Assembly (NCBI GenBank): GCA_017404545.1
Contig: JAFRCC010000018.1
Coordinates: 372,001-436,000, forward strand
Direction: 5' to 3'
DNA: 64,000 nucleotides
DNA from: Clostridia bacterium
Lineage (GTDB): Bacteria; Bacillota; Clostridia; TANB77; CAG-508
Part shown: positions 38,109-46,286 of the stretch, in pieces
How the letters are laid out: each line of letters begins with the position of its first letter
Numbering within the stretch: position 1 is the first letter of the stretch
The notes under the pieces: generated by a model
What the model saw: only the letters and a program-made list of their open reading frames with translations
What the model was told of the DNA's origin: nothing
Databases searched by the model: none
Translations under genes and position numbers: made by a program

Positions 38109-39854
38109 TTACTCTAATACGGCAAAATCTGTTTTATGAGCTTGACTCTCGAAAAATTCATAATACTTATGGTGGTTTTTTAGTAGAGATTCATGATTTC
38201 CTTGTTCAACAATAGCTCCTTGTTCCATAACAATTATCTTATCGCAATCTCTTATATCTGATATTCTGTTTGAAATAATTATACATGTCTTATCTTTAGT
38301 TAATTTCTTTATATTTTTTAAAACATGTTGTTCTGTTCTATTATCTAAAGCCGAAAATGTATCATCAAAAATAACAATATTACTATTGTTTAAGAATGCT
38401 CTAGAAATAACCACTCTTTGCTTTTGACCTCCTGAAAGATCAATTCCCTTTTCACCTATAATTGTATGTATACCTTCTTGCATTTCAGAAATTTCTTCGT
38501 ATATCATAGCCATTTTTGTTGACTCTTCAATTTCTGAATCTTTATATTCATCTTTGAATAAATTAATATTTTCTTTAAGACTTGCCGAAAATAAAAAGTT
38601 ATCTTGCGTTATATAGCAGATATTGTCTCTTATTTTCTTTGTTGGTATATCGTTAATATCAACACCATCTATAAAAATTTTACCTCTTTCAACATCATAT
38701 AATTTCAAGAGCAAGTTCATCAATGTTGTTTTTCCGCTTCCGACAACACCAATTATCCCTAAAGATTCACCTTGCTTAATATTAACTGTAATATTTTCTA
38801 AAACTCGTTCGATATAACCTGGATAGTTATACGTTAAATTTTTAATTTGTATATTTCCATTCAAATTTTCATAGATCTTCTCGTCTAAAACTTCTACATC
38901 TTCTTCTGGTAAATTAATAAGCTCTGATAGTCTTTCCGATGATACTCTAATTTTTTTGAATCTAGTTAATAACCACGGAAACCAGTATACTGGCATACCT
39001 AAAACCCCTAAATATCCTGTAAATGCTACTAAATCTCCAACCGACATCTCACCTTTAATTACCAAGCTAGATCCCCAAAGCAATGTAATCGCATATGACA
39101 CTCCAAAACCTAAAGAAATTAAAATATCCATTAAACTTTGATTTTTTATTACTTTTAAATTATTATTTCTTACTTCTTTATTTTTTCTTTCAAACTCCTT
39201 GATTTGTACATCTTCTCCTGCAAAAGCTTTCATTGTTCTAATACTATCTGTACTTTCTTGTACAAATTCAGATAATAATGTAAAACTTTCTTGTGATTTT
39301 CTATAACTTTCGCTAACAACATTTCTCATTAAGAAAATTACTACAAGCGTGATAACAACAGGCACGAGAGCAGCAATTGCAAGTTTTATATTTGAAGCTT
39401 GTGTCATTAAAGTTCCAATAATTATAAAGTTAAATACCAGTCTTACTATCGTAGAAAGAATTCTTGTTGATATTCTAGCAACCCTTTTAGCATCGCTAAC
39501 AAAGAAAGCCATTAACTTACCATTTTTAATTTCTTCAATGCTCTCAATTTTTGATTTAAGTAATTTAGCAAACAATTTGTCCGCTAAGTCTTTTGAAAGA
39601 GAGAATTCCATTTTTACCTCAATATTCTTCCAAATAACTCTTACTCCAATGTATCCAAAACATACAACTGCTAGCCTAAACATTTCTATAAAAATTGCTG
39701 TTTTATTAGCATCAATATTGTATAAAAGCCCAATCATATTTCCAACTATTCTAGATGGAATAGCAACTAAATATACATTTATAATTAAAAATATAACTTC
39801 AATTAGAAATGTCCATTTATATTTTTTATATAATTCAAATAGTATTTTTTTCAC
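38109..39854 (-). CDS. ABC exporter subunit with degenerate ATP site (heterodimer partner)
   Basis: The 581-residue half-transporter has six spans and an ATPase with Walker A GVVGSGKTT and an intact LSGGQ signature. The Walker B ends IFDD, so the catalytic Glu is Asp, and the switch His is replaced by Asn (IISNRIS). This pattern marks the degenerate-site partner of heterodimeric exporters. The start is GTG at 39854, after GGGAGGG; the frame extends upstream into the attenuator region, where it encodes nothing meaningful. First gene of the two-gene operon; the substrate is probably a drug or peptide. Confidence 0.88.
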   Translation of the reverse strand: MKKILFELYKKYKWTFLIEVIFLIINVYLVAIPSRIVGNMIGLLYNIDANKTAIFIEMFRLAVVCFGYIGVRVIWKNIEVKMEFSLSKDLADKLFAKLLKSKIESIEEIKNGKLMAFFVSDAKRVARISTRILSTIVRLVFNFIIIGTLMTQASNIKLAIAALVPVVITLVVIFLMRNVVSESYRKSQESFTLLSEFVQESTDSIRTMKAFAGEDVQIKEFERKNKEVRNNNLKVIKNQSLMDILISLGFGVSYAITLLWGSSLVIKGEMSVGDLVAFTGYLGVLGMPVYWFPWLLTRFKKIRVSSERLSELINLPEEDVEVLDEKIYENLNGNIQIKNLTYNYPGYIERVLENITVNIKQGESLGIIGVVGSGKTTLMNLLLKLYDVERGKIFIDGVDINDIPTKKIRDNICYITQDNFLFSASLKENINLFKDEYKDSEIEESTKMAMIYEEISEMQEGIHTIIGEKGIDLSGGQKQRVVISRAFLNNSNIVIFDDTFSALDNRTEQHVLKNIKKLTKDKTCIIISNRISDIRDCDKIIVMEQGAIVEQGNHESLLKNHHKYYEFFESQAHKTDFAVLE

Positions 39855-39910
39855 TCTTTTCCCTCCCTTTAATTTGATAAAATCAGCCTTAGTTAAGGTA
39901 AAACGTACAA

Positions 39911-39936
39911 AAAAAGGCAGATTAAAAATCCGCCTT
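39911..39936 (-). terminator. Attenuator terminator upstream of the ABC operon
   Basis: On the minus strand AAGGCGGAT pairs with ATCTGCCTT (one G-U) and a run of seven Us follows. The same DNA on the plus strand would have an A-C mismatch, so it acts on the ABC transcript. It lies 57 nt before the GTG start. Confidence 0.75.
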
Positions 39937-40030
39937 TTGTTTCCGTTCTTATGTATATAGAAATTTGCGATTTTACCTGTTCTTATTAGGTTAGAGCAAA
40001 TACTCAAATTTATTTTGCAATAACCTAATA

Positions 40031-40066
40031 TTATTTAATTTGCTCTTCTCTAATATTAATAAACAT
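40031..40066 (-). CDS. Leader peptide MFINIREEQIK of the ABC exporter operon
   Basis: An 11-codon ORF starts 40066 after AAGTGAT and stops at 40031. Its last codons (AGAGCAAAT) can pair with ATTTGCTCT downstream, and the region just after it (TATTAGGTTA) pairs perfectly with TAACCTAATA. The two pairings share sequence and exclude each other. A ribosome stalled on this peptide would change which forms, and so whether the later terminator forms. This is the logic of translation-attenuation leaders of antibiotic-induced ABC genes such as bmrCD. Confidence 0.6.
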   Translation of the reverse strand: MFINIREEQIK

Positions 40067-40103
40067 TTTTTAATCACTTCTTTCTACATAAATTTGTCTT
40101 TAC

Positions 40104-40132
40104 ATATTATCAAAAATTTTTTTACTTGTCAA
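40104..40132 (-). promoter_or_regulatory. Promoter of the ABC exporter operon
   Basis: TTGACA (40132-40127) and TAATAT (40109-40104) on the minus strand, 17-nt spacer, about 40 nt before the leader peptide. Confidence 0.8.
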
Positions 40133-40142
40133 CCTCATAAAA

Positions 40143-40176
40143 AAGACCAATGGTTGTTATTCCAATGGTCTCTTAT
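40143..40176 (-). terminator. Terminator of the sigma-like gene pair
   Basis: AGACCATTGG pairs with CCAATGGTCT, followed on the minus strand by TTTTTTATG. Confidence 0.85.
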
Positions 40177-40212
40177 TAGGGGGATCTATATAGCAATCGT
40201 AGTTACCTACGC

Positions 40213-40431
40213 TTAAGCTATCTTTAATAATTTTTTATTATCTTTTATGATTTTGTAATTCATTACGCAGTTATATATCGTCCACATAACATCTGAATAA
40301 CAACTTTCAATATCTTTAATTCCATATTTTCTCATTTGAATATTTGTAAATATTTGGTATGATTTTATAATATCCTCTAAAGCTTTATTATCTCCATCTT
40401 TTGCTTTTAATAGTTTTACATATAAATTCAT
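40213..40431 (-). CDS. Short HTH_16 / sigma region 2.1-like protein
   Basis: The 72-residue protein (MNLYVKLLKAKDGDNKALED...) resembles the helix-turn-helix_16 and sigma region 2.1 segments found in Tn916-type and phage proteins (AKDGDNKALEDIIKSYQIFT). It has no region 2.4 or 4. It is encoded 17 nt downstream of a protein with a region 4-like C-terminus, so the two could form a split sigma factor as in SigO-RsoA. Start at 40431 follows GGAG with 8-nt spacing. Role inferred. Confidence 0.5.
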   Translation of the reverse strand: MNLYVKLLKAKDGDNKALEDIIKSYQIFTNIQMRKYGIKDIESCYSDVMWTIYNCVMNYKIIKDNKKLLKIA

Positions 40432-40448
40432 AAATATCACTCCTATTC

Positions 40449-40877
40449 TTAAATAACTTTTCTTTCACTATAATATTTCTTAATTTTATCAAGAATCCTC
40501 ATTTTTTCTAAACGTATATCCGCTACAGATATTTTTTTATCAAGTGCAATTTCAAATTCATCTTGCTCTTTTACATACAATCTAGTTATCATATCAATTT
40601 CGTCATCTTCAAGATAACTAATTGCGTTAATTAAATCTGCACTCTCTAACGAATCAAGTATGTTATCAGAAGTTGCTTCAAAAAAAGAGACAGAGCAATC
40701 ATCATTGTACGACAATCCATCCATCTCATTTTTGGGAAAACGGCTATCAGATTCGTCTAAAGAGACGAATCTATTATTATAATTTCTCTCATTTTCTGAA
40801 AATCTCACTATAGTGTTAACAATCTCATTTTTTAAGTAATCTCTTGTACGTTTGTCTTCAACTTCTAAATATCCCAT
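40449..40877 (-). CDS. Sigma region 4-like protein, 142 aa
   Basis: The C-terminal half (about residues 75-138: ADLINAISYLEDDEIDMITR then LYVKEQDEFEIALDKKISVA and DIRLEKMRILDKIKKYY) has the helix pattern of sigma region 4. The N-terminal half is charged and contains LDESDSRFPKNE, like the linker before region 4 in small sigma factors. No region 2 is present. It leads the two-gene unit and has a strong AGGAGG. It may pair with the region 2-like protein downstream. Target genes unknown. Confidence 0.5.
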   Translation of the reverse strand: MGYLEVEDKRTRDYLKNEIVNTIVRFSENERNYNNRFVSLDESDSRFPKNEMDGLSYNDDCSVSFFEATSDNILDSLESADLINAISYLEDDEIDMITRLYVKEQDEFEIALDKKISVADIRLEKMRILDKIKKYYSERKVI

Positions 40878-41018
40878 AATATAAACCTCCTTTTCTTTTT
40901 TTCGGTCGATTATATTTTACAATGAATTTTGAGAATTACACAGAAAATGCGAAAAAGTGCGAATTGTTGTATTTCTATGTTAACTTTTTCGTTCTCACTT
41001 ATCACGTTTTGCTTTTTG

Positions 41019-41047
41019 TTGACATAATTTCAAAAGTGTGATATAAT
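41019..41047 (+). promoter_or_regulatory. Promoter of the Spo0A-like gene
   Basis: TTGACA (41019-41024) and TATAAT (41042-41047), 17-nt spacer. Confidence 0.85.
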
Positions 41048-41080
41048 TTTGCTAGGATTCTACGCAGGAGGAATAAAAAT

Positions 41081-41785
41081 ATGGATATTATGATTTCGAG
41101 TTGTAAAAAAGACACGGAAATTTATAAGAGCTATGCTCTATCAGATTCCAATATCAACGTAGTTGGTATTGCTCATACAAATGATGAAACAATACAACAG
41201 TTTTTAGAAAATAATCCAGATTTATTAATTTTAGACACCACCGTAGATAGTATTAATGTATTGTATGTGCTCTCAAAGCTATCTATATATAGTAATAACA
41301 TTGGACACAAAGTAATTTTGATAACCGAAGAGCGACATGCATTATTGTTTGATAGCACACAATTATTAGGCGTACTTGAAAAACCAATAACACAAGAAAA
41401 AATCTTGGGAGCTTTATATAAAATAAAGCCTGTTCAACAAAAAATTTTAACACCACAAGATGTTAAGAAGTTGCTTTTAAATTTAAAAATTGATTTATAT
41501 TCCAATGGAGTGCATTATTTAATTGAAGCAATTATTATGGCAGCAGAAAACCATAGATTACTTCAAAATCTTCAAGAAATATATGAAAAAATTGGATTAA
41601 AACATAATTTACCTTATGAAAAAATAAAATGGAGTATCCGTAGTACAATTGATACAATTAACAAATATACAGATGCAGGGCTCTTAAGTTCCGTCTTTAA
41701 GTATTATGATGAAGCAAGAGCCCTTACTCCAAAATATTTCATTAAATTGGCTCTATATTCTTTTGATATAGATGCTGATGAGTAA
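41081..41785 (+). CDS. Spo0A-like regulator with degenerate receiver
   Basis: The 234-residue protein has a receiver-like N-domain (1-115) with Asp52 in LLILDTT, Thr82 and Lys101 in LEKPIT, but the acidic pair expected near residues 6-8 is replaced by SSC. The C-domain (about 124-232) follows the Spo0A DNA-binding layout: LLLNLKIDLYSNGVHYLIEA, then EIYEKIGLKHNLPYEKIKWS and an STIDTINKYTDAG...ALTPKYFIKLA end. Spo0A is the master switch of sporulation and is usually about 260 residues. Without the metal-binding pocket, ordinary phosphorylation is doubtful, so this may be a divergent Spo0A or a paralog with another input. Strong promoter and ribosome binding site. Confidence 0.65.
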   Translation: MDIMISSCKKDTEIYKSYALSDSNINVVGIAHTNDETIQQFLENNPDLLILDTTVDSINVLYVLSKLSIYSNNIGHKVILITEERHALLFDSTQLLGVLEKPITQEKILGALYKIKPVQQKILTPQDVKKLLLNLKIDLYSNGVHYLIEAIIMAAENHRLLQNLQEIYEKIGLKHNLPYEKIKWSIRSTIDTINKYTDAGLLSSVFKYYDEARALTPKYFIKLALYSFDIDADE

Positions 41786-41840
41786 TCCTATACAAAAAAT
41801 AATTATAGATTTAATCTATTTCTAAATTATAACTTAATCA

Positions 41841-41870
41841 AAAAAGACGTGCTGAGCACGTCTTTTTTGA
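41841..41870. terminator. Bidirectional terminator between the Spo0A-like gene and proS
   Basis: AAAAAGACGTGC pairs with GCACGTCTTTTT around TGA. Confidence 0.9.
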
Positions 41871-43316
41871 TTAATATTGTCTACCCCAGATAACCATTGT
41901 ATCTGCCTTTTTACCACAGCATACACATACGTCAGAAATCTTTTCTTGCTCTTCTGGAATACATCTAGATTTTGCTGCTGTACGATCTTTTATCTTAGCT
42001 TCACACTCAGCATCTCCACACCACATTGCTTTAATAAATCCTTGGTTTTCATTTATTATTTTTTCAAATTCATCCATATTTTTAGCTATAGATGTTCTCT
42101 TTTCTGTATTTTCTTTAACCATATTGTACATATTTGTTTGGATGTCATCTAATATTTCTTGTAATTTGCTAGAAATTTCATCAAGTGACACCTCAATCTT
42201 TTCAGCTGTATCACGTCTAACAACAATACATTTACCAGCTTCAATATCTCTTGGTCCCATTTCAATTCTAACAGGAACACCACGCATTTCCCAATCATTA
42301 AATTTATATCCTGGTGAATATTGCTCTCTATCATCAAGTTCCATTCTGTATTTTTTCTTTAATTCATTGAAGAGCTCTGTAGCTCTTTCTTTAACACCTT
42401 CTTTATGCATTGCAACAGGAACAATAACAGCTTGAATTGGAGCAACCTTTGGTGGAAGTTTTAAACCTCTGTTATCTCCATGTGCCATAATTATTGCACC
42501 AATTAATCTTGTTGTAGATCCCCAAGAAGTTTGATAAGCATACTCTTCTTTCCCTTCTCTATTTTGAAATTTAATTTCAAATGGTTTAGAGAAGTTTTGA
42601 CCAAAATAATGAGATGTTGCTGTTTGAAGTGCTTTTCCATCATGCATTAAAGTTTCAATTGTATATGTTGCATCAGCACCTGAGAACTTCTCAGTTTCAG
42701 TTTTAATACCTTTAACAACAGGAATTGCTAAAAAGTTTTCAACCATATCAGCATATACATCAAGCATTTGAAGTGTTCTAGCTTTTGCTTCTTCAGCTGT
42801 TTCATGAATTGTATGACCTTCTTGCCATAAAAATTCTCTTGATCTTAAAAATGGTCTTGTTTCTTTTTCCCATCTTAAAACGTTACACCATTGATTATAT
42901 ACAAATGGTAAATCTCTCCATGAATTTAGCCATTTAGAATACATTGTTGAAATAATTGTTTCAGATGTTGGTCTAATACAAAGCTTTTCGTCTAGCTTTT
43001 CTCCCCCCGCTTCTGTTACCCAAGCAACTTCTGGTGCAAATCCCTCAATATGATCCTTTTCTTTTTGTAGTAAGCTCTCTGGAATTAGTACTGGAAAGTA
43101 TGTATTCTTAACTCCAGTTTCTTTAAATTTTGAATCTAAATAATTTTGAATATTTTCCCATATTGCATAACCATATGGACGAATTGCAATACACCCCTTT
43201 GTATCCGTATAATCAGCAAGCTCAGCTTTTCTAACTATATCCGTATACCACTGAGCAAAATCCTCATCAATATTTGTAATCTCTTTAACAAAATCATTAT
43301 TATTATTCTTCCCCAT
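41871..43316 (-). CDS. proS: Prolyl-tRNA synthetase (archaeal/eukaryote-like type)
   Basis: The 481-residue enzyme charges tRNA-Pro. It lacks the editing insert of the long bacterial type and has the short form with a C-terminal zinc-like region ([12 protein letters not shown], then [19 protein letters not shown], ending GRQY). Class II motifs are visible: [12 protein letters not shown], motif 2 [20 protein letters not shown] and motif 3 [17 protein letters not shown]. This type is common in clostridia. Start at 43316. A T-box leader precedes it. Confidence 0.95.
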   Translation of the reverse strand: MGKNNNNDFVKEITNIDEDFAQWYTDIVRKAELADYTDTKGCIAIRPYGYAIWENIQNYLDSKFKETGVKNTYFPVLIPESLLQKEKDHIEGFAPEVAWVTEAGGEKLDEKLCIRPTSETIISTMYSKWLNSWRDLPFVYNQWCNVLRWEKETRPFLRSREFLWQEGHTIHETAEEAKARTLQMLDVYADMVENFLAIPVVKGIKTETEKFSGADATYTIETLMHDGKALQTATSHYFGQNFSKPFEIKFQNREGKEEYAYQTSWGSTTRLIGAIIMAHGDNRGLKLPPKVAPIQAVIVPVAMHKEGVKERATELFNELKKKYRMELDDREQYSPGYKFNDWEMRGVPVRIEMGPRDIEAGKCIVVRRDTAEKIEVSLDEISSKLQEILDDIQTNMYNMVKENTEKRTSIAKNMDEFEKIINENQGFIKAMWCGDAECEAKIKDRTAAKSRCIPEEQEKISDVCVCCGKKADTMVIWGRQY

Positions 43317-43443
43317 AAATATCTCCTTTAAATTAATTATATATTTTTTACTAAACTAAATTTATTAACTTTTTTACTTACTTTTCGGCTTAAACGATCC
43401 TCTATTTTTAATTATATTCATATTTATCACCATTCACTTTCCT

Positions 43444-43660
43444 ATTTTTATAAACAAAAAAAGACAGTACCTTAAGGCGTGCATGCACACGGTACCATCC
43501 TCTATTTATCTTTTTATTTTAACGATTTTTCACCGGAAATAGTTTTCTATTTCATTCATAGGTAGGAATTAAATAACTTTACAACCTGGCTTTCACCTAA
43601 CCCAAGCTCTCTATATATAAATATTTATTTAATCATGTCCTAATCAACACTTTTTATATT
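43444..43660 (-). promoter_or_regulatory. T-box riboswitch for proS
   Basis: On the minus strand: stem I with GAGAGCTTGGGTTAGGTGAA, a candidate Pro specifier CCT (43566-43564), and the T-box core GATGGTACCGTG. The terminator GTACCGTG...GGTAC is followed by seven Us. TGGT in the T-box fits A73 of tRNA-Pro. Confidence 0.9.
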
Positions 43661-43671
43661 AAATTTCTGCC

Positions 43672-43700
43672 ATTATATCATTTATAATTTGCTTTTACAA
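43672..43700 (-). promoter_or_regulatory. proS promoter
   Basis: TTGTAA (43700-43695) and TATAAT (43677-43672) on the minus strand, 17-nt spacer. Confidence 0.75.
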
Positions 43701-43716
43701 GTTCTCTTTATGTGAA

Positions 43717-43983
43717 TTATTGATTTGATTCATTGCTCTCTCTAAGAAATCCAAATATTATTTCATTTTTTTCTTCTTCAGTTAACTTTCTTCCAAGTGC
43801 TTTCATTTCAAGTTGCATTCTTTTTACAGCCTTATCTAATGCTTCATCTAATCTTTTAGTTGAAAAGTATTCTCTATCACTTTTTATTCTTTTAGCATAA
43901 CGCTCTCTTTTTTCACCATATATATATAAAGAAATTGCAACGCCTAGTATTACTCCTAAAAACATAAACAAATATTTTTCCAT
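43717..43983 (-). CDS. Small membrane-anchored protein, 88 aa
   Basis: One N-terminal membrane span (MEKYLFMFLGVILGVAISLY) followed by a positively charged helical domain (EKRERYAKRIKSDREYFSTK, then RLDEALDKAVKRMQLEMKAL). The layout is type I anchor plus cytoplasmic coiled coil. No family recognised. It ends just before the proS promoter. Confidence 0.55.
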   Translation of the reverse strand: MEKYLFMFLGVILGVAISLYIYGEKRERYAKRIKSDREYFSTKRLDEALDKAVKRMQLEMKALGRKLTEEEKNEIIFGFLRESNESNQ

Positions 43984-44079
43984 TTATTATCGCTCCCTTA
44001 TTATGTGCACTATTCTATCATAAATATTTGCTTTAATCAAGTATTAATACAAGTATATTAATTTTCCTTAAGTTTTGCT

Positions 44080-44679
44080 CTAAACAACAAAGGTTACCAT
44101 ATATGCTGCTCCAAATACTGATACATAAAACAAAATTTTATTTACTAATCCATCTGAATCACATAGGTCTAAACAAAATCTTTTATCTGACAAAGGACAT
44201 AAAACGCCAACCCCAACATGGTTAAGTAAATCCAGTACCATATGTGAAAGCATACCAACAACAAATGGAATCGTAAATGACTGCGAAAGAAATGTCGATA
44301 AAACAAAATAATATATTCCCATACAAACAATAGAATGCATAAATGTTCTATGTTTGGTATAACTTCCTAATATTGATACAAATAAAAATATAAGAGCACC
44401 AATAAGTATATTTGTGGCATTTTTAAACTGAACTATTTTATCTATAATATCTATTCCAAATACATAACTGATAACCGCGCAAATAATCACTGTTGAAACT
44501 ATAACAGCTGTTATTTTATTTAAAATTTGACTAAATTCAGAATTATATGAATCCAAATCTGGAATAGCACTACCAATGGTAGCACCAGCGACTGTTATTA
44601 ATAAAGTTTTTAAATCTGCTGTATGTACCATTGCTGTGCTTACAGCAATGCCAAAAGCAATATGAGTTCTACATTGCAT
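44080..44679 (-). CDS. YdjM-family membrane-bound metal-dependent hydrolase
   Basis: The 199-residue polytopic protein has the DUF457/YdjM pattern. An early HIAFGIA (His6), an IPDLDSYNSEFS motif (about residues 38-49), KHRTFMHSIV (about 108-117) and a later SHMVLDLLNHVGV give the His/Asp ligands of a membrane-embedded hydrolase. Family members in enterobacteria are LexA-regulated; the substrate is unknown. Single gene between a small membrane gene and the spore protein. Confidence 0.8.
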   Translation of the reverse strand: MQCRTHIAFGIAVSTAMVHTADLKTLLITVAGATIGSAIPDLDSYNSEFSQILNKITAVIVSTVIICAVISYVFGIDIIDKIVQFKNATNILIGALIFLFVSILGSYTKHRTFMHSIVCMGIYYFVLSTFLSQSFTIPFVVGMLSHMVLDLLNHVGVGVLCPLSDKRFCLDLCDSDGLVNKILFYVSVFGAAYMVTFVV

Positions 44680-44963
44680 GAATCATTCACCACTTTCTTT
44701 TGTAATACACTTATTCTATTAAAAGTAGCAAATATAGTCAAGAATTCCATAGGAATTTCCTACAATATAAATAAGAGCAGGGATATCCTCCCTGCCCTAT
44801 ATTCACAATAATAGCAAACATAAAACTAAAGAATTTTATCCCTGTTCTTATAATTTTTAGCCACTTATAGTATTTAAATCATACCTTCGTAGCAGTTATT
44901 AATCTACGCCAAATTTTGTTGTTTTTTATTGAATATAAAAGTTTTCTTTTTTTATAAACAACC

Positions 44964-45167
44964 TTATTTTGTCATGTTGTCTTCGGCTTGCTTAATCAAT
45001 TTTCTAACCATTTGTCCACCGATTTTACCAGCATCTTTAGCTGATATATCACCATTGTATCCGTCTTTTAAGTTAACACCTACTTCGCTAGCCACTTCGT
45101 ATTTAAACTTATTTAAAGCATCTTTAGCTTCAGGAACAACCTTCTTATAGTTATTTGAGTTTGACAT
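44964..45167 (-). CDS. Alpha/beta-type small acid-soluble spore protein
   Basis: The 67-residue protein contains the GPR protease site region KYEVASEVGV and the GKIGGQMVRKLIKQAE helix of alpha/beta SASPs, which coat spore DNA and protect it from UV and heat. The start at 45167 follows AGGAGGTG; the ORF extends further upstream without cause. Followed by a terminator (GCAGGG/CCCTGC near 44776). It shows that the organism makes endospores. Monocistronic, as is usual. Confidence 0.93.
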   Translation of the reverse strand: MSNSNNYKKVVPEAKDALNKFKYEVASEVGVNLKDGYNGDISAKDAGKIGGQMVRKLIKQAEDNMTK

Positions 45168-45333
45168 TATTTGTTCACCTCCTATGTTTATATTAAACAT
45201 TCTTTAGAAAAAACATATTGCTTTTTCTATTGTTAGGATGTGCACAAATAAGAAAAATAATCTGGTAATTTTTGTAAACACATTTTTCTGTGGATTATGT
45301 TCCTCCGCTCTAATCTATTACCTTTATAAAAAT

Positions 45334-45891
45334 TTATTCCATACTTGCATTTTCAACCTTCTCAATGGCTGCTGCTAAATCTTGCGTACATAATCTGTAC
45401 ATTTCTTCATCTGCACCATAAACAATTCCTTTACGAACACCATCAAGAACGCTTTTAATTTTAGCCATTTCTTCATCGTTCGGCATTTTTTTAGAAAAAC
45501 CACCTGTATGATTTTCACCTATATAAATATAATCTCCATCTTTCGTAAATATCGTTAGATAATGAGTTTTATTAATTGGTATAAAATTCATTTTTTGAAC
45601 TACAACCCTATTATAAATCCATAAAATATCATTTACCGGAATAGCAGTAAAAGTTCGTAAATTAAATACAAGTATTGCTTTTTTTGTTACAAGAGTTCTA
45701 TATGTTTTTGCGTAACTTTTTAATTCTACTGCATTATTAATTTCTACATCTATTTGCTTCAAATCTTCTTCAGATAATTTTTCCCAGCTTTGCATTGCAT
45801 TAGCATACAAATTTTTATTTAATAATGTTTGCTTCATACCTCCAAATTTATTTAACGTCTCATTAATATTATTATACTTTGAAAAATCCAT
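45334..45891 (-). CDS. Protein of unknown function, 185 aa (PH-like, DUF6709-type)
   Basis: Central beta-rich region (RTLVTKKAILVFNLRTFTAI, then PVNDILWIYNRVVVQKMNFI and YLTIFTKDGDYIYIGENHTG) looks like a bacterial PH-type domain, flanked by helices. No signal or span. It is the third of three leftward genes with tight spacing (1-2 nt), so probably acts with the two membrane proteins upstream. Function unknown. Confidence 0.6.
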   Translation of the reverse strand: MDFSKYNNINETLNKFGGMKQTLLNKNLYANAMQSWEKLSEEDLKQIDVEINNAVELKSYAKTYRTLVTKKAILVFNLRTFTAIPVNDILWIYNRVVVQKMNFIPINKTHYLTIFTKDGDYIYIGENHTGGFSKKMPNDEEMAKIKSVLDGVRKGIVYGADEEMYRLCTQDLAAAIEKVENASME

Positions 45892-45892
45892 A

Positions 45893-46285
45893 TTATAGTA
45901 TCTCCTTTACTTTTTTCATTCCAATATCTTTATCTTTTTTATGTACTGTCGTTACAAAATCACCAACTTTTACTTGTTTTTTACAAACAACATTTTTTGT
46001 TACTTCATATCCACCAAAAAAGTTGTTATAGAACAATATATCTGCTTTAGTAACATTATTATCATTTTTAACTTCAAGTACTATACCTTCTGTTGTATAT
46101 TCTTTATTATTCTCTGTGCTCTGCTCTATTTTTGACATTTTTATTCTTTCCAAATCTTCCTTTGAAACTTTAGCCATAGCTTCTTTTAATTCTTTTGTAA
46201 ATTTATTGTTAAGAAAATAGATTATTGCTGCTAAAATAGCCACAATAACTACAGCAAATAATAAATATAAAAAATATTCTCCCAT
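45893..46285 (-). CDS. Membrane-anchored small beta-rich protein, 130 aa
   Basis: An N-terminal span (about residues 3-24), a helical linker and a C-terminal beta domain (EGIVLEVKNDNNVTKADILF, then a GYEVTKNVVCKKQVKVGDFV end) resembling OB-like or NfeD-like folds. The start at 46285 follows GGAGGAG; two longer starts exist without sites. Middle gene of a three-gene operon with the CmpB-like gene. Function unknown. Confidence 0.55.
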   Translation of the reverse strand: MGEYFLYLLFAVVIVAILAAIIYFLNNKFTKELKEAMAKVSKEDLERIKMSKIEQSTENNKEYTTEGIVLEVKNDNNVTKADILFYNNFFGGYEVTKNVVCKKQVKVGDFVTTVHKKDKDIGMKKVKEIL

Positions 46286-46286
46286 T

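Noticed and set aside
39349-39960. A 203-codon ORF antisense to the ABC gene
   Set aside because: Shadow of a well-supported transporter gene; Ile/Ser/Thr-rich composition typical of antisense frames.
39855-40007. N-terminal extension of the ABC subunit
   Set aside because: It would read through the attenuator; GTG at 39854 has the ribosome binding site and matches half-transporter starts.
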